Assembly (NCBI GenBank): GCA_904420565.1
Contig: CAJFVV010000008.1
Coordinates: forward strand, 1-42,104
Direction of reading: 5' to 3'
Source of the DNA: Candidatus Pseudoscillospira faecavium
Lineage (GTDB): Bacteria; Bacillota; Clostridia; Oscillospirales; Oscillospiraceae
Length of the DNA: 42,104 nt
A program made the translations under genes and the position numbers. The notes under the pieces were generated by a model that did no database searches, was not told the origin of the DNA, and was given only the letters and a program-made list of their open reading frames with translations. This document shows, piece after piece, positions 7,270 to 15,859 of this stretch; positions within the stretch are counted from its first letter, which is position 1, and the number at the start of each line of letters is the position of its first letter.

Positions 7270-8679
7270 ATGTATCGGGAAGCGATTGAGGCGTATTTTG
7301 AGCAGCATCAGGAGAAAATGGTGCGCGATATTATGGACTTGGTCTCCATCCGCAGCGTGGATGAAGCGGCAGTGGAAGGCAAGCCCTATGGAGAGGGTCC
7401 GGCTGCGGCGCTGCATGCGGCGCTGGAGCTGGCCCGGCGCTATGGGCTGACGGAGCTTGAGAATGTGGACAATTATGTCGGAACGGTTACGCTGGGGCCG
7501 AAGGAGGTCCAGCTGGGTATTTTGGCCCATTTGGATGTGGTGCCAGAGGGCAAAGGCTGGAGTGTGTGCGCGCCTTATGAGCCCGTTGTAAAGGATGGCC
7601 GGATTTATGGCCGCGGCACCAGCGATGACAAGGGCCCGGCTGTTGCTGCACTGTATGCGCTGCGCTGCGTCAAGGATTTGAAAATTCCGCTCAAGCGCGG
7701 CGTGCGGCTGATTCTTGGCACAGCAGAAGAAACCGGCAGCAGCGATATTGCCTATTATTTCCGGAAGGAAAGCGCGCCGCCCATGGTGTTTTCGCCAGAT
7801 GGAGATTATCCGATTCTAAATACGGAAAAAGGGCAGCTGCGCCCGGACATCATTGCGCAGTTTGCACCGTGTGAGGCACTGCCCCGAATTCGCAGCATGG
7901 ACGGCGGCCTGGTGCTTAATGCGGTCCCGCCGGAGGCAGAAGCCGTTGTGGATGGGCTGAGTGCTGCTGAAATCAGCGATGTTTTGGAGCAGGCGGCGCA
8001 GGAAACAGGGGCCGTTTATACAGCGCAGGATACAGACAGCGGCGTGCGCATCCATGCCCAGGGGAAAAATGCCCATGCCTCCACGCCGGAGGAAGGCAAC
8101 AACGCCGTTACGGCGCTGCTGACGGCACTGCTGAAGCTGCCCCTGGCGCCCTGTGAAGGCATGGATCGGCTGCGTGCCCTTTGTGCGCTGATGCCCCACG
8201 GGGAAACCGATGGAGCAGGCTGGGGGATTGCCTGCAGCGATAAAATTTCCGGTGCGCTTACCATTTCGCTGAATATTTTTCATTATACGGAAACGGGCTT
8301 TCGCGCCAGCTTTGACAGCCGTGTGCCCCTGTGCGGCGGAGAGGAGCGCCTTTTTGGCGTGATGGAACAGCGTGCCGCTGAATATGGCCTGCAAGCGGAG
8401 CTGATGATGCATGAGCCGCCCCACCACACGCCGGAAGATACTCCCCTGGTGCAGACGCTGCTGAAAATTTATGAAGCATATACCGGCCGGGAAGGGGCGT
8501 GTGTCTCCATGGGCGGCGGAACCTATGTGCATGACATTGAAGGCGGTGTGGGCTTTGGCTGTGCCTTCCCGGAGGTGGATAACAGAATGCACGGGCCGGA
8601 TGAATTTGTGCGTATTTGTGATTTGCTGATTTCCGGAAAAATGTTTGCCCAAGCCATTGTGGATCTTTGTTGTGAATAA
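7270..8679 (+). CDS. Sapep/PepV-like M20 dipeptidase
   Basis: 469 residues, a cytoplasmic di-metal peptidase of the M20 family, close in length to PepV. Metal and catalytic motifs: H87 in LAHLDVVPEG, D119 in GRGTSDDKGP, the EE pair 153-154 in GTAEETGSSD, SPDGDYP, and GGGTYVHDIEGGVGFG near the C-terminus. The dimerisation/lid insertion contains GKNAHASTPEEG. I start at ATG 7270, about 11 nt after GGAAGGAG (7251-7258); a TTG at 7267 is 8 nt away and equally possible, whereas the longer upstream reading lacks a ribosome site. Likely supplies amino acids from dipeptides. A bidirectional terminator follows. Confidence 0.93.
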   Translation: MYREAIEAYFEQHQEKMVRDIMDLVSIRSVDEAAVEGKPYGEGPAAALHAALELARRYGLTELENVDNYVGTVTLGPKEVQLGILAHLDVVPEGKGWSVCAPYEPVVKDGRIYGRGTSDDKGPAVAALYALRCVKDLKIPLKRGVRLILGTAEETGSSDIAYYFRKESAPPMVFSPDGDYPILNTEKGQLRPDIIAQFAPCEALPRIRSMDGGLVLNAVPPEAEAVVDGLSAAEISDVLEQAAQETGAVYTAQDTDSGVRIHAQGKNAHASTPEEGNNAVTALLTALLKLPLAPCEGMDRLRALCALMPHGETDGAGWGIACSDKISGALTISLNIFHYTETGFRASFDSRVPLCGGEERLFGVMEQRAAEYGLQAELMMHEPPHHTPEDTPLVQTLLKIYEAYTGREGACVSMGGGTYVHDIEGGVGFGCAFPEVDNRMHGPDEFVRICDLLISGKMFAQAIVDLCCE

Positions 8680-8684
8680 TGCAT

Positions 8685-8724
8685 AAAAAACAACGGTGCT
8701 TGATTAAAAGCACCGTTGTTTTTT
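8685..8724. terminator. Bidirectional terminator
   Basis: A 17-bp perfect stem AAAAAACAACGGTGCTT (8685-8701) with its complement at 8708-8724, loop GATTAA. A-run and T-run make it work in both directions. Confidence 0.93.
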
Positions 8725-8765
8725 CTCGTTTCAAAAGAATTCATAAAAAATTAATAAATTCTTTC

Positions 8766-8809
8766 TTGCCAAAAAAGAAACTTTTTTCTATACTTGTGAC
8801 AAGTTGTCA
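8766..8809 (+). promoter_or_regulatory. Promoter and palindromic operator of the tetR/exporter operon
   Basis: The -35 TTGCCA (8766-8771) and -10 TATACT (8789-8794) are separated by exactly 17 bp. A perfect palindrome TGACAAGTTGTCA (8797-8809) covers the expected start point at about 8801. Repressor binding there would block transcription, so autoregulation by the TetR at 8903 is likely. Confidence 0.75.
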
Positions 8810-8853
8810 TATCGCGGGCAAAAGCAGGGCGGCCACGCGCCGCCTGGCCCGAA

Positions 8854-8878
8854 CCATCTTAATAGGATATTAAGATGG
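8854..8878 (+). promoter_or_regulatory. Second perfect inverted repeat before tetR
   Basis: Arms CCATCTTAATA (8854-8864) and TATTAAGATGG (8868-8878) are perfectly complementary around GGA. It lies in the leader, 24 bp before the tetR start. It could be a second operator or a leader RNA hairpin; its sequence differs from the palindrome at 8797-8809. Confidence 0.6.
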
Positions 8879-8902
8879 TATGGCATGTTGGGAGGCGCAG
8901 AA

Positions 8903-9520
8903 ATGCCAAGCGCAACTTTTTTTAACCTGCCGGGAGAAAAACGTCGGCGACTGCTTGATGCGGCCTGGGAGGAAATGACAGCGGTCAGCTTTGACAAGGT
9001 GTCTATCAACCGTATCATCCAAAATGCCGGTATTCCCCGGGGCAGCTTTTATCAATACTTTACCGATAAACTGGATCTGTTCCGGTTTTTGCTGAGCGAC
9101 GGATTGGAAGAAATTGATTTTTCGGGATCTGCACAATTATTTTGCGGCGACCTGTTTGAATCATGCCTTGCCGGCTACGATTGGATGATGGAGAAAAAGG
9201 ATAATCCCAGGCTGCAGCTGCTGGTTCAGCTGGTGCAGAAGAATCCGGAGATGGAGTTGCCTTTGGATTTCGGCTTTCATCAAAGCATGGAGCAGATGGC
9301 ATGCATGGGTGCGGCACAGACATATGATTTATGGAAAACGGATGAAATCACGGTGGAGGATCATATGGAGCTGCTGTGCACAGTGGTTGGCGGCGCCATT
9401 ATCAGAAGTTTCCGCTGCCCGGAAAAAAGCGGGCAGATTCGCCGGCAGCTGCAAAAGCAGCTGATGATTTTAAAACGCGGAATGTTGGATACACGAGCGA
9501 AAGGAGAACAACAGGAATGA
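8903..9520 (+). CDS. TetR/AcrR-family regulator of the exporter operon
   Basis: 205 residues. The N-terminal helix-turn-helix (about 8-55) contains VSINRIIQNAGIPRGSFYQY followed by FTDKLDLF, the classic TetR recognition helix. The rest is a ligand-binding helical domain of unknown specificity. ATG 8903 is preceded by GGGAGG; a longer reading in the same frame starts above the second inverted repeat and lacks this spacing. Its stop overlaps the next start as ATGA (9517-9520), so it is coupled to the adaptor gene. It most likely represses its own operon until a substrate of the exporter binds it. Confidence 0.9.
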   Translation: MPSATFFNLPGEKRRRLLDAAWEEMTAVSFDKVSINRIIQNAGIPRGSFYQYFTDKLDLFRFLLSDGLEEIDFSGSAQLFCGDLFESCLAGYDWMMEKKDNPRLQLLVQLVQKNPEMELPLDFGFHQSMEQMACMGAAQTYDLWKTDEITVEDHMELLCTVVGGAIIRSFRCPEKSGQIRRQLQKQLMILKRGMLDTRAKGEQQE

Positions 9521-11199
9521 GCAAAGATCTTGTGGAACAACAAGGGGAAACCTTGGCGGAGGAAGATACGCTTGCCCCCGTTTCGGAATCCCTGCAGGAA
9601 ACGGAAGAGGAGGCGCAGGCGCCCACTCCCCAAAAGAAAAAGTGGAAAAAGAAGAAGATCATCATTTTGGCAGTGGTGATTGTTTTGGTGCTGATATTTT
9701 TACTGCGCGCCTGCGGCGGCGGTGGAAATCTTTTGAGTGGATTGGGATACAGTGCCTCGGCTGCAGAATACCGCGATTTGACAGTGTCGGTATCCGGCAC
9801 AGGCACCATTGAGCCGATTCATTCCAGCACGCTGGTCGGCATGGTCACGGGAGATATTCTCAGCGATACTTTTGAAATCGGCGATACGGTGGAAAAGGAT
9901 CAGATTCTGTATACCATTGATGCGACAACAGCACAGACCAATGTGGAACAGGCCCAGTTGGCGGTGGACCAGGCTCAGCTGGCGTATGATCAGGCGGTGC
10001 GTGCCGCGGAAGACCTGACGGTGACTTCCACTGTTTCCGGCCAGGTGTCTGATATTGCAGTGAAGCGGGGCGATTCTGTTTCCGCCGGCACGGCTGTCAT
10101 CACTGTGACGGACAGCAAGACCATGACGCTCAAATGCAATTTCAACACGGCGGATGCGGCCAATATCCGCGCTGGACAGAGCGCTACGGTTACCATCACG
10201 GCCACTGGCGAGAGCGTACCGGCCACGGTGAGAAACGTGTCTGCCTATACGACGGTAGGGGCCGGCGGCACGCTGGTGCAGGCTGTGGAACTTGCGGTAA
10301 CGAATCCCGGCGGTATTACCGGCGGCATGGCCGCTACGGCCCGTGTGGGCAACTATGCCTGCCAGAGCGGCGGCACTTTCGACTATGCAACGCAGACGCA
10401 GATTCTTGCAAAAACAAGCGGTACGGTGGATACTATTTATGTATCCGAAGGATCAACGGTGTCGCCCGGTTCGCGGCTGCTGCATTTGGATGGAGATGCG
10501 CTGGAGGATCAGGTGGAGAATGCGGCATTGACTCTGGAAAATGCACGGCTGAGCCTGCAGACTGCCCAGGATATGCTGGATGAATACCAGATCAAAGCGC
10601 CGATTTCCGGCACGGTGACACAGAAGGATATGGCTGCCGGTGACAATATCGGACAGGTAGGCACCACCACCATGGCAGTGATCAGCGATATGTCTGCATT
10701 GACCTTTGATATGCTTATCGACGAACTGGATATTCCCAATGTCCAGGTGGGCCAGGAAGTGGAAATTACGGTGGACGCTTTGCCGGGCCGCACGTTTACC
10801 GGATATGTGGACAAAATCAATATCAACGGCAACACAGCCAATGGCGTGACCAATTACCCTGTGACCGTTATGGTGGAGAACCCGGACCCGGATCTGCTGC
10901 CGGGCATGAATGTCAGTGCGGAAATCATTATCGAACAAAAAGAGCATGTTTTAACCATTCCGCTGGATGCAGTGCAGCGCGGAGATACGGTGCAGGTGAT
11001 TCCGGCTTCGGCTGTTTCGGAGCAGGATGGCAGCATCGATACAACACAGGCCCGGGAGGTTTCTGTGGAGCTGGGCTCCAATGACAGTACCTATGTGGAA
11101 ATTCTCAGCGGTCTGGAAGAAGGCGACTTGGTCCTGGTTTCCAATGATGCGGCCGGTGCCGGCGGCGAGGGTGCTTCTGCAGCAGTGACTTCAGCTTAA
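9517..11199 (+). CDS. MacA/HlyD-like membrane-fusion adaptor of an ABC exporter
   Basis: 560 residues. An acidic cytoplasmic tail and a lysine-rich stop lead into a membrane helix (48-64). First lipoyl-hairpin unit about 85-200 (SVSGTGTIEP; hairpin rich in QAQLA repeats), a barrel (about 200-280), a second lipoyl-hairpin unit 295-375 (KTSGTVDTIYVSEGSTV, APISGTVTQKD), then the usual C-terminal barrel (about 385-560, with DELDIPNVQVGQEVEI and LLPGMNVSAEI). Such proteins link an ABC pump to outer factors. The start is fixed by AAGGAG at 9501-9506 and the ATGA overlap. Two lipoyl units in tandem are unusual. The N-terminal two-thirds resemble the orphan adaptor at 3331-5382. Confidence 0.92.
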   Translation: MSKDLVEQQGETLAEEDTLAPVSESLQETEEEAQAPTPQKKKWKKKKIIILAVVIVLVLIFLLRACGGGGNLLSGLGYSASAAEYRDLTVSVSGTGTIEPIHSSTLVGMVTGDILSDTFEIGDTVEKDQILYTIDATTAQTNVEQAQLAVDQAQLAYDQAVRAAEDLTVTSTVSGQVSDIAVKRGDSVSAGTAVITVTDSKTMTLKCNFNTADAANIRAGQSATVTITATGESVPATVRNVSAYTTVGAGGTLVQAVELAVTNPGGITGGMAATARVGNYACQSGGTFDYATQTQILAKTSGTVDTIYVSEGSTVSPGSRLLHLDGDALEDQVENAALTLENARLSLQTAQDMLDEYQIKAPISGTVTQKDMAAGDNIGQVGTTTMAVISDMSALTFDMLIDELDIPNVQVGQEVEITVDALPGRTFTGYVDKININGNTANGVTNYPVTVMVENPDPDLLPGMNVSAEIIIEQKEHVLTIPLDAVQRGDTVQVIPASAVSEQDGSIDTTQAREVSVELGSNDSTYVEILSGLEEGDLVLVSNDAAGAGGEGASAAVTSA

Positions 11200-11221
11200 C
11201 GGAAGCAGAGGATCAGAGCCT

Positions 11222-11959
11222 ATGAGTGCTTTAATTGAATTACATAATATTTATAAGATATACCATATGGGCGATACGGAAGTGCATGCCCTGGACGGTA
11301 TCACGCTGCAGATTCAAAAGGGCGAGTTTGTGGCCATTGTCGGCCAGTCCGGCAGCGGCAAATCCACAGCTATGAACATCATTGGCTGTCTGGATGTGCC
11401 TACCAGCGGAACTTACCGTCTCAATGGTGTGGATGTGTCCACAATGAAAGACGATGAGCAGGCGGAAATCCGCAATAAAATGCTGGGATTTATTTTTCAG
11501 CAGTATAATTTGCTGCCCAAACTGAATGTACAGGAAAATGTGGAGCTTTCCCTGCTGTATGCGGGAGTTCCTGCTGAAGAACGCCATGCCCGCGCGCAGA
11601 AGGCGCTTCGGCGTGTCGGCCTTTTGACAAAAGCCAAAAATATGCCGAATCAGCTCTCGGGCGGCCAGCAGCAAAGGGTGTCCATTGCGCGGGCATTGGC
11701 GGGGGATCCGTCCGTTATTTTGGCTGATGAGCCCACCGGCGCGCTGGATTCACGGACCAGCCGGGAAGTGCTGTCTTTCCTGCAGGAGCTGAACCGGGAG
11801 GGCAACACCATTGTGCTGATTACCCATGATAATTCTATCGCTGTACGTGCCCAGCGTATCGTGCGTCTGCAGGATGGACGGATTATTTATGACGGACCGG
11901 CAGACGATCCGAAAGCGGTGGTGCAGCCTTCAGAGGCAGGTGAGGAGGCGATGGCATAA
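11222..11959 (+). CDS. MacB/LolD-type ABC transporter ATPase
   Basis: 245 residues, a cytoplasmic ATPase that drives the permease encoded next. Walker A GQSGSGKST (41-49), Q-loop FIFQQYN (about 90-96), signature LSGGQQQRVS (145-154), Walker B VILADEPTGALD (165 on), and H-loop LITHD. The GALDS and LNREGNTIVLITHD patterns place it with the MacB/LolD export group, not with importers. It follows the adaptor by 22 nt, and its TAATG end overlaps the permease start. Confidence 0.95.
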   Translation: MSALIELHNIYKIYHMGDTEVHALDGITLQIQKGEFVAIVGQSGSGKSTAMNIIGCLDVPTSGTYRLNGVDVSTMKDDEQAEIRNKMLGFIFQQYNLLPKLNVQENVELSLLYAGVPAEERHARAQKALRRVGLLTKAKNMPNQLSGGQQQRVSIARALAGDPSVILADEPTGALDSRTSREVLSFLQELNREGNTIVLITHDNSIAVRAQRIVRLQDGRIIYDGPADDPKAVVQPSEAGEEAMA

Positions 11960-13179
11960 TGGGCGTTGGACAAAATTTCCGCCTGGCGATCAGCTCTTTG
12001 ATGACCAGTAAGGTCCGTGCATTTTTGACGATGCTGGGTATTATCATCGGTGTGGCAGCGGTTATTGTCATCACCGGTCTCGGCAGTGGCATGCAGCGCA
12101 TGATGAATGAGCAGTTTGAACAGTTGGGTGCCAATCTGATTCAGGTTACTGTTTACGGCCGCGGCGGCGGTTCCCGCTTTGTGGATACTGATGATATGTA
12201 TCGGCTGGTGGAAGAAAATCCGGATTATCTCACCGGTGTCACGCCGTATATTATGACGCAGACACTGGTGCGTTCCGGCACGGAAGAGTTTGACCATACA
12301 TCGGTCTATGGTGTAAGCGAGGATTTTTCCAGTATGGCCAGCGCTTTTGGCAACACATTGCAGGAAGGACGCTTTCTTCAGTATCTGGATGTGCAGCGCA
12401 AGCAGAATGTCTGTGTTGTGGGAGCTTATATCAACGAAACTGCCTTTGGCGGCAATGCATTGGGACAGTCTATCAGCCTGTCCGGTACGCATTATACGAT
12501 TGTGGGTGTGCTGGCGCCCTCCGGCGATGTGACAGAGGGCAGCGGCAACGATGTGATTTATATTCCCTATACCAATGCCTGCACAATCAATGGCACTTCC
12601 GAAACGGACTTGTTTATGTTTACCTGTCCCGGTGAAGATACAGCGGCAGTGGCCAAGCAGATTATCGACGATTATCTTTACAGCGTGTATCTTTCTGAAG
12701 ACTATTATTACACTATGACTTCGGCGGAAATGATCACCATGATGAATATGATGATCAATATAATGATGTCTGTTTTGATTGCTATCGCGGCGATTTCTTT
12801 GTTGGTGGGCGGCATCGGCATCATGAATATCATGCTGGTTTCGGTCAGCGAACGTACGCGGGAAATTGGTATCCGCAAATCCCTGGGCGCCAAGCGGCGG
12901 GATATTCGCCTGCAGTTTGTGATTGAAGCGGGAACCACAAGCGCCGTAGGCGGTGTGATCGGTATTGTGTTCGGCGCATTGGTCACAGGAATCGCCAGCC
13001 CGATTTTAACGGGTATGATGACCGGCATGGGCGGTACGGGCAGCTTCAATGCAGCGCCGACTGTTGGCGCGGTAGCGATCGCTTTCGGTGTATCTGTGGG
13101 CATCGGTGTGCTGTTTGGCTATTTGCCGGCGAACAAGGCGGCAAAATTGAATCCGATTGACGCGTTGCGTTATGAATAA
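11959..13179 (+). CDS. MacB/FtsX-type ABC transporter permease
   Basis: 406 residues. An N-terminal helix (about 20-42, with LTMLGIIIGVAAVIVITG), a MacB periplasmic-core-like outer domain (about 43-260), then three helices (about 268-298, 320-350, 370-395) of the FtsX domain. Typical motifs are SVSERTREIGIRKSLGA and PANKAAKLNPIDALRYE. MacB-family permeases are mechanotransmitters that push substrates outward through an adaptor. Start ATG 11959 overlaps the ATPase stop by one base. Substrate is unknown; antimicrobial peptides, macrolide-like compounds or lipids are the family range. Confidence 0.94.
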   Translation: MGVGQNFRLAISSLMTSKVRAFLTMLGIIIGVAAVIVITGLGSGMQRMMNEQFEQLGANLIQVTVYGRGGGSRFVDTDDMYRLVEENPDYLTGVTPYIMTQTLVRSGTEEFDHTSVYGVSEDFSSMASAFGNTLQEGRFLQYLDVQRKQNVCVVGAYINETAFGGNALGQSISLSGTHYTIVGVLAPSGDVTEGSGNDVIYIPYTNACTINGTSETDLFMFTCPGEDTAAVAKQIIDDYLYSVYLSEDYYYTMTSAEMITMMNMMINIMMSVLIAIAAISLLVGGIGIMNIMLVSVSERTREIGIRKSLGAKRRDIRLQFVIEAGTTSAVGGVIGIVFGALVTGIASPILTGMMTGMGGTGSFNAAPTVGAVAIAFGVSVGIGVLFGYLPANKAAKLNPIDALRYE

Positions 13180-13198
13180 ACGAAGGAGGGTATCTGTG

Positions 13199-15106
13199 AT
13201 GAGAAAAAGATGGACAGCGCTGCTGTGTGCACTGGCACTCAGCGTATCGCTGATGGTGCCTGCGGCGCAGGGCGCGCAGAGCACACAGGGGGAAGTGCTG
13301 CAGGTTTTGGGTGCCATGGGCGTCATGAACGGCGATGAAAACGGCAATTTGAATCTTTCAGCCAATGTAACCCGGGCAGCTTTTACCAAAATGGCGGTGG
13401 CGGCGTCGGTCTACAAGGATATGGCAACATCGTCATCCTATGTTTCCCCGTTTTCCGATGTCAAATATACCCATTGGGCTGCGGGCTATATTAAAACCGG
13501 AGTGGATGCCGGATGGATCAACGGCTATTTGGACGGTACTTTCCGGCCCGACAACGGCGTGAAGCTGGAAGAGGCAGTCAATATTTGCTTGAAAATGCTG
13601 GGCTATACGGATGATGATTTTACCACAGGCACGTTTCCTTATCCGCAGCTGGCGCTGTATCAAAATTTACATATGAGCACGGGCATCACTGCCTCGCAGG
13701 GCGAGAACCTGACCCGGGAAGAATGCGCCCAGCTGATTTATAATACGCTCAATGCTACCACAAAGAGCGGCCAGGTTTATGCCGCAACTTTAGGCTACAG
13801 TGTGGACAGCGCGGGCAATATCGATTATCTGAGCGTAGTGAATGCAGAACTGGAGGGCCCGATTATTGTGGGCAGCGGCAGCTGGACAGATGCGATTGGC
13901 TTTACGCCTTCTGTGGTCTACCGCAATGATAATGAAAGCAGCGTTTCTGCAATAACCACGAATGATGTGGTTTATTATCTGGAAAAAACCAAGACAGTGT
14001 GGGTTTATCATAACCAGGTGACGGGCCTTTACGAGAGCGCCCAGCCCAGCCGCAGCAATCCCACTTCAGTGGTGGTTTCGGGCGTTACCTATAATTTTGA
14101 AAGCTCTGCAGCGGCTTACGCCATGTCAACTACAGGAACATTCCAGCCCGGCGATACGGTGACACTGCTGCTGGGCCGTGATAATACCATTGCAGGTGTG
14201 GTGGATCCCTCTCAGGCGGGCAGTACCACTTACGGTATTGTGATTGGTACCGGTACAGCTACCTACACCGACAGTCAGGGAAAGCCCTATACAGCACCTT
14301 ATGTCAAACTGTTGGGCGTGGATGGCGTCACTTATCAGTATCAGTCGGACAGAAGCGGCTATTATGACGAAGGCGATTTGGTGCGGGTTTCTTTTGAAAA
14401 TGGAGAAACACAGCTCAATCGAATCAGCAATTCTGCCAGAAACTTGTCCGGGACGGTCAATTCTTCTGCCACGCGGCTGGGCAGCTATACGCTGGCCTCG
14501 GATATCCGCATCATGGATTATGCGGATGAGCTGGCTGTGACAATTCCTGCCAGCCGTTTGGCCGGGGTGCGGATTGACAGCGGCGATGTGGCTTACTATG
14601 AACTCAACAGTGCCGGAGAAATTGAAACGCTGATTCTGAAGGATGTCACAGGAGATATGTATTCCTTTGGTATTTTGGTGGATGACGAAGAAATTCCGGG
14701 CAGCATGGGTGGTTCCGCTTATGTGGCGGGTCATATTTACACGCTGATGAGCAATGGCTCTCAGGTGGGACCGATTGTCTGTGATGGTATTTCTTTCCCG
14801 GTGAGTGAAGGCAATGCCGTGCGCTACCGCATGGATGATTCGTCGATTGTCAAGATGTATAACCTGACGGATGTACGGCTGCGTTCTGCGGAAAACGGCA
14901 AGGCAGTTTCCACCGACAACCAGAGTTTTGATATCAGTGCGGGCGTCCAAGTTTATGTTAAGCGCTATCAAAGTGGGCTGGGTACCCAATATTATGTCAC
15001 CAGCCTGGACAGCGTGAACAATGGAGATTACACGCTGACTGGATGGTATGACAAGGCGGAGTCTGCCGGCGGACGAATGCGGATTATCGTAGCTACGGAG
15101 CGGTAA
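13199..15106 (+). CDS. Secreted SLH-domain protein, last gene of the exporter operon
   Basis: 635 residues. A signal peptide (about 1-25: MRKR, then a hydrophobic core, AAQGA) precedes three SLH repeats: about 31-75, 83-135 (FSDVKYTHWAAGYI, GTFRPDNGV) and 148-190. These bind secondary wall polymer. Beta-rich segments follow (about 207-340). The C-terminal 344-635 matches residues 401-683 of the orphan adaptor (LSGTVNSSAT 416-425, LILKDVTGD 478-486, DYTLTGWYD 610-618, AGGRMRIIVATER 623-635). GAAGGAGGG stands 8 nt before ATG 13199, 19 nt after the permease stop, so it is co-transcribed with the pump. Inferred role: wall-anchored partner of the adaptor. Confidence 0.9.
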   Translation: MRKRWTALLCALALSVSLMVPAAQGAQSTQGEVLQVLGAMGVMNGDENGNLNLSANVTRAAFTKMAVAASVYKDMATSSSYVSPFSDVKYTHWAAGYIKTGVDAGWINGYLDGTFRPDNGVKLEEAVNICLKMLGYTDDDFTTGTFPYPQLALYQNLHMSTGITASQGENLTREECAQLIYNTLNATTKSGQVYAATLGYSVDSAGNIDYLSVVNAELEGPIIVGSGSWTDAIGFTPSVVYRNDNESSVSAITTNDVVYYLEKTKTVWVYHNQVTGLYESAQPSRSNPTSVVVSGVTYNFESSAAAYAMSTTGTFQPGDTVTLLLGRDNTIAGVVDPSQAGSTTYGIVIGTGTATYTDSQGKPYTAPYVKLLGVDGVTYQYQSDRSGYYDEGDLVRVSFENGETQLNRISNSARNLSGTVNSSATRLGSYTLASDIRIMDYADELAVTIPASRLAGVRIDSGDVAYYELNSAGEIETLILKDVTGDMYSFGILVDDEEIPGSMGGSAYVAGHIYTLMSNGSQVGPIVCDGISFPVSEGNAVRYRMDDSSIVKMYNLTDVRLRSAENGKAVSTDNQSFDISAGVQVYVKRYQSGLGTQYYVTSLDSVNNGDYTLTGWYDKAESAGGRMRIIVATER

Positions 15107-15129
15107 ACGGCAAGGTTCCACAAAAGCGG

Positions 15130-15174
15130 AAAGGGGCGGGCCGACATGTGGCCTGCTCCTTTCTGTGCCTTTTT
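15130..15174 (+). terminator. Terminator-like hairpin of the exporter operon
   Basis: AAAGGGGCGGGCC (15130-15142) pairs with GGCCTGCTCCTTT (15150-15162), two G-T pairs. A T-run comes only at 15170-15174, so efficiency is uncertain. Confidence 0.6.
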
Positions 15175-15208
15175 GAAATCGGAAAGAAAAAATTTGTGGC
15201 AAATGCCC

Positions 15209-15237
15209 TTTACCCTTGCCGGGATGTCGACTATAAT
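15209..15237 (+). promoter_or_regulatory. Promoter of the SprT-like/PAP2 operon
   Basis: -35 TTTACC (15209-15214), 17-bp spacer, consensus -10 TATAAT (15232-15237). It lies 56 bp before the next start codon. Confidence 0.75.
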
Positions 15238-15292
15238 ACCAATGAAACAAAATAACAGAGTTTTTTAGGTTTTGCGAGAAGGGAGGCGCCTT

Positions 15293-15859
15293 ATGAATCG
15301 GGAGGAAGTACAAGGACAGCTCAGCCTTTATAGCGCGCGAAAAAGAGAAATACTGCCCGTAGACCTGCTGCTGCAAAAAGTGATTGCCCAGGCAAAGGCG
15401 CTGAATATCCCTGTATCAGAGCATATCAACCCCTCTGTGCGGATCAACAAACGAGCCACGGGACGCTTCGGCGCTTGTTTTGCCAACAAGCGCAACGGCA
15501 CATTTCTGATTGAGATTTCCGATGTGCTGCTGACAGCGCATCCCAAAGCCTGCTGCCAGACGCTGGCGCATGAGGTGCTGCACACCTGCTATGGCTGTCA
15601 GAATCATAAAAAGCGCTGGCACCGCTATGCAGACATGATGAACCAGGCTTATGGCTATACCATCACGCGCACGGAAAGCCCGGAACGGCTGGGGGTGGAA
15701 GGAAAAAACGTGGTGCGCTATGTGGTGGAATGCACGCAGTGCGGCGCGGAGATTCCGCGGGCGCGCCGGTCCAGGCTGGTAGAGCATCCCGAAGATTACC
15801 GCTGCGCCAAATGCGGCGGACAGTTGGCACTGAAAAAGCCGGAGGAGAATAAAGAATGA
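15293..15859 (+). CDS. SprT-like zinc metalloprotein
   Basis: 188 residues. The SprT-type core has the zinc motif H93-E94-x-x-H97 in LAHEVLHTC, and a third likely ligand H105 in QNHKKRWHRYADMM. A C-terminal zinc ribbon carries Cys147/150 (CTQC) and Cys171/174 (CAKC). SprT/Spartan-like proteins cleave or bind DNA-protein crosslinks in some organisms, but the bacterial role is not settled. ATG 15293 is 6 nt after GGGAGG, and a good promoter lies just upstream. It overlaps the PAP2 gene by ATGA. Confidence 0.88.
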   Translation: MNREEVQGQLSLYSARKREILPVDLLLQKVIAQAKALNIPVSEHINPSVRINKRATGRFGACFANKRNGTFLIEISDVLLTAHPKACCQTLAHEVLHTCYGCQNHKKRWHRYADMMNQAYGYTITRTESPERLGVEGKNVVRYVVECTQCGAEIPRARRSRLVEHPEDYRCAKCGGQLALKKPEENKE

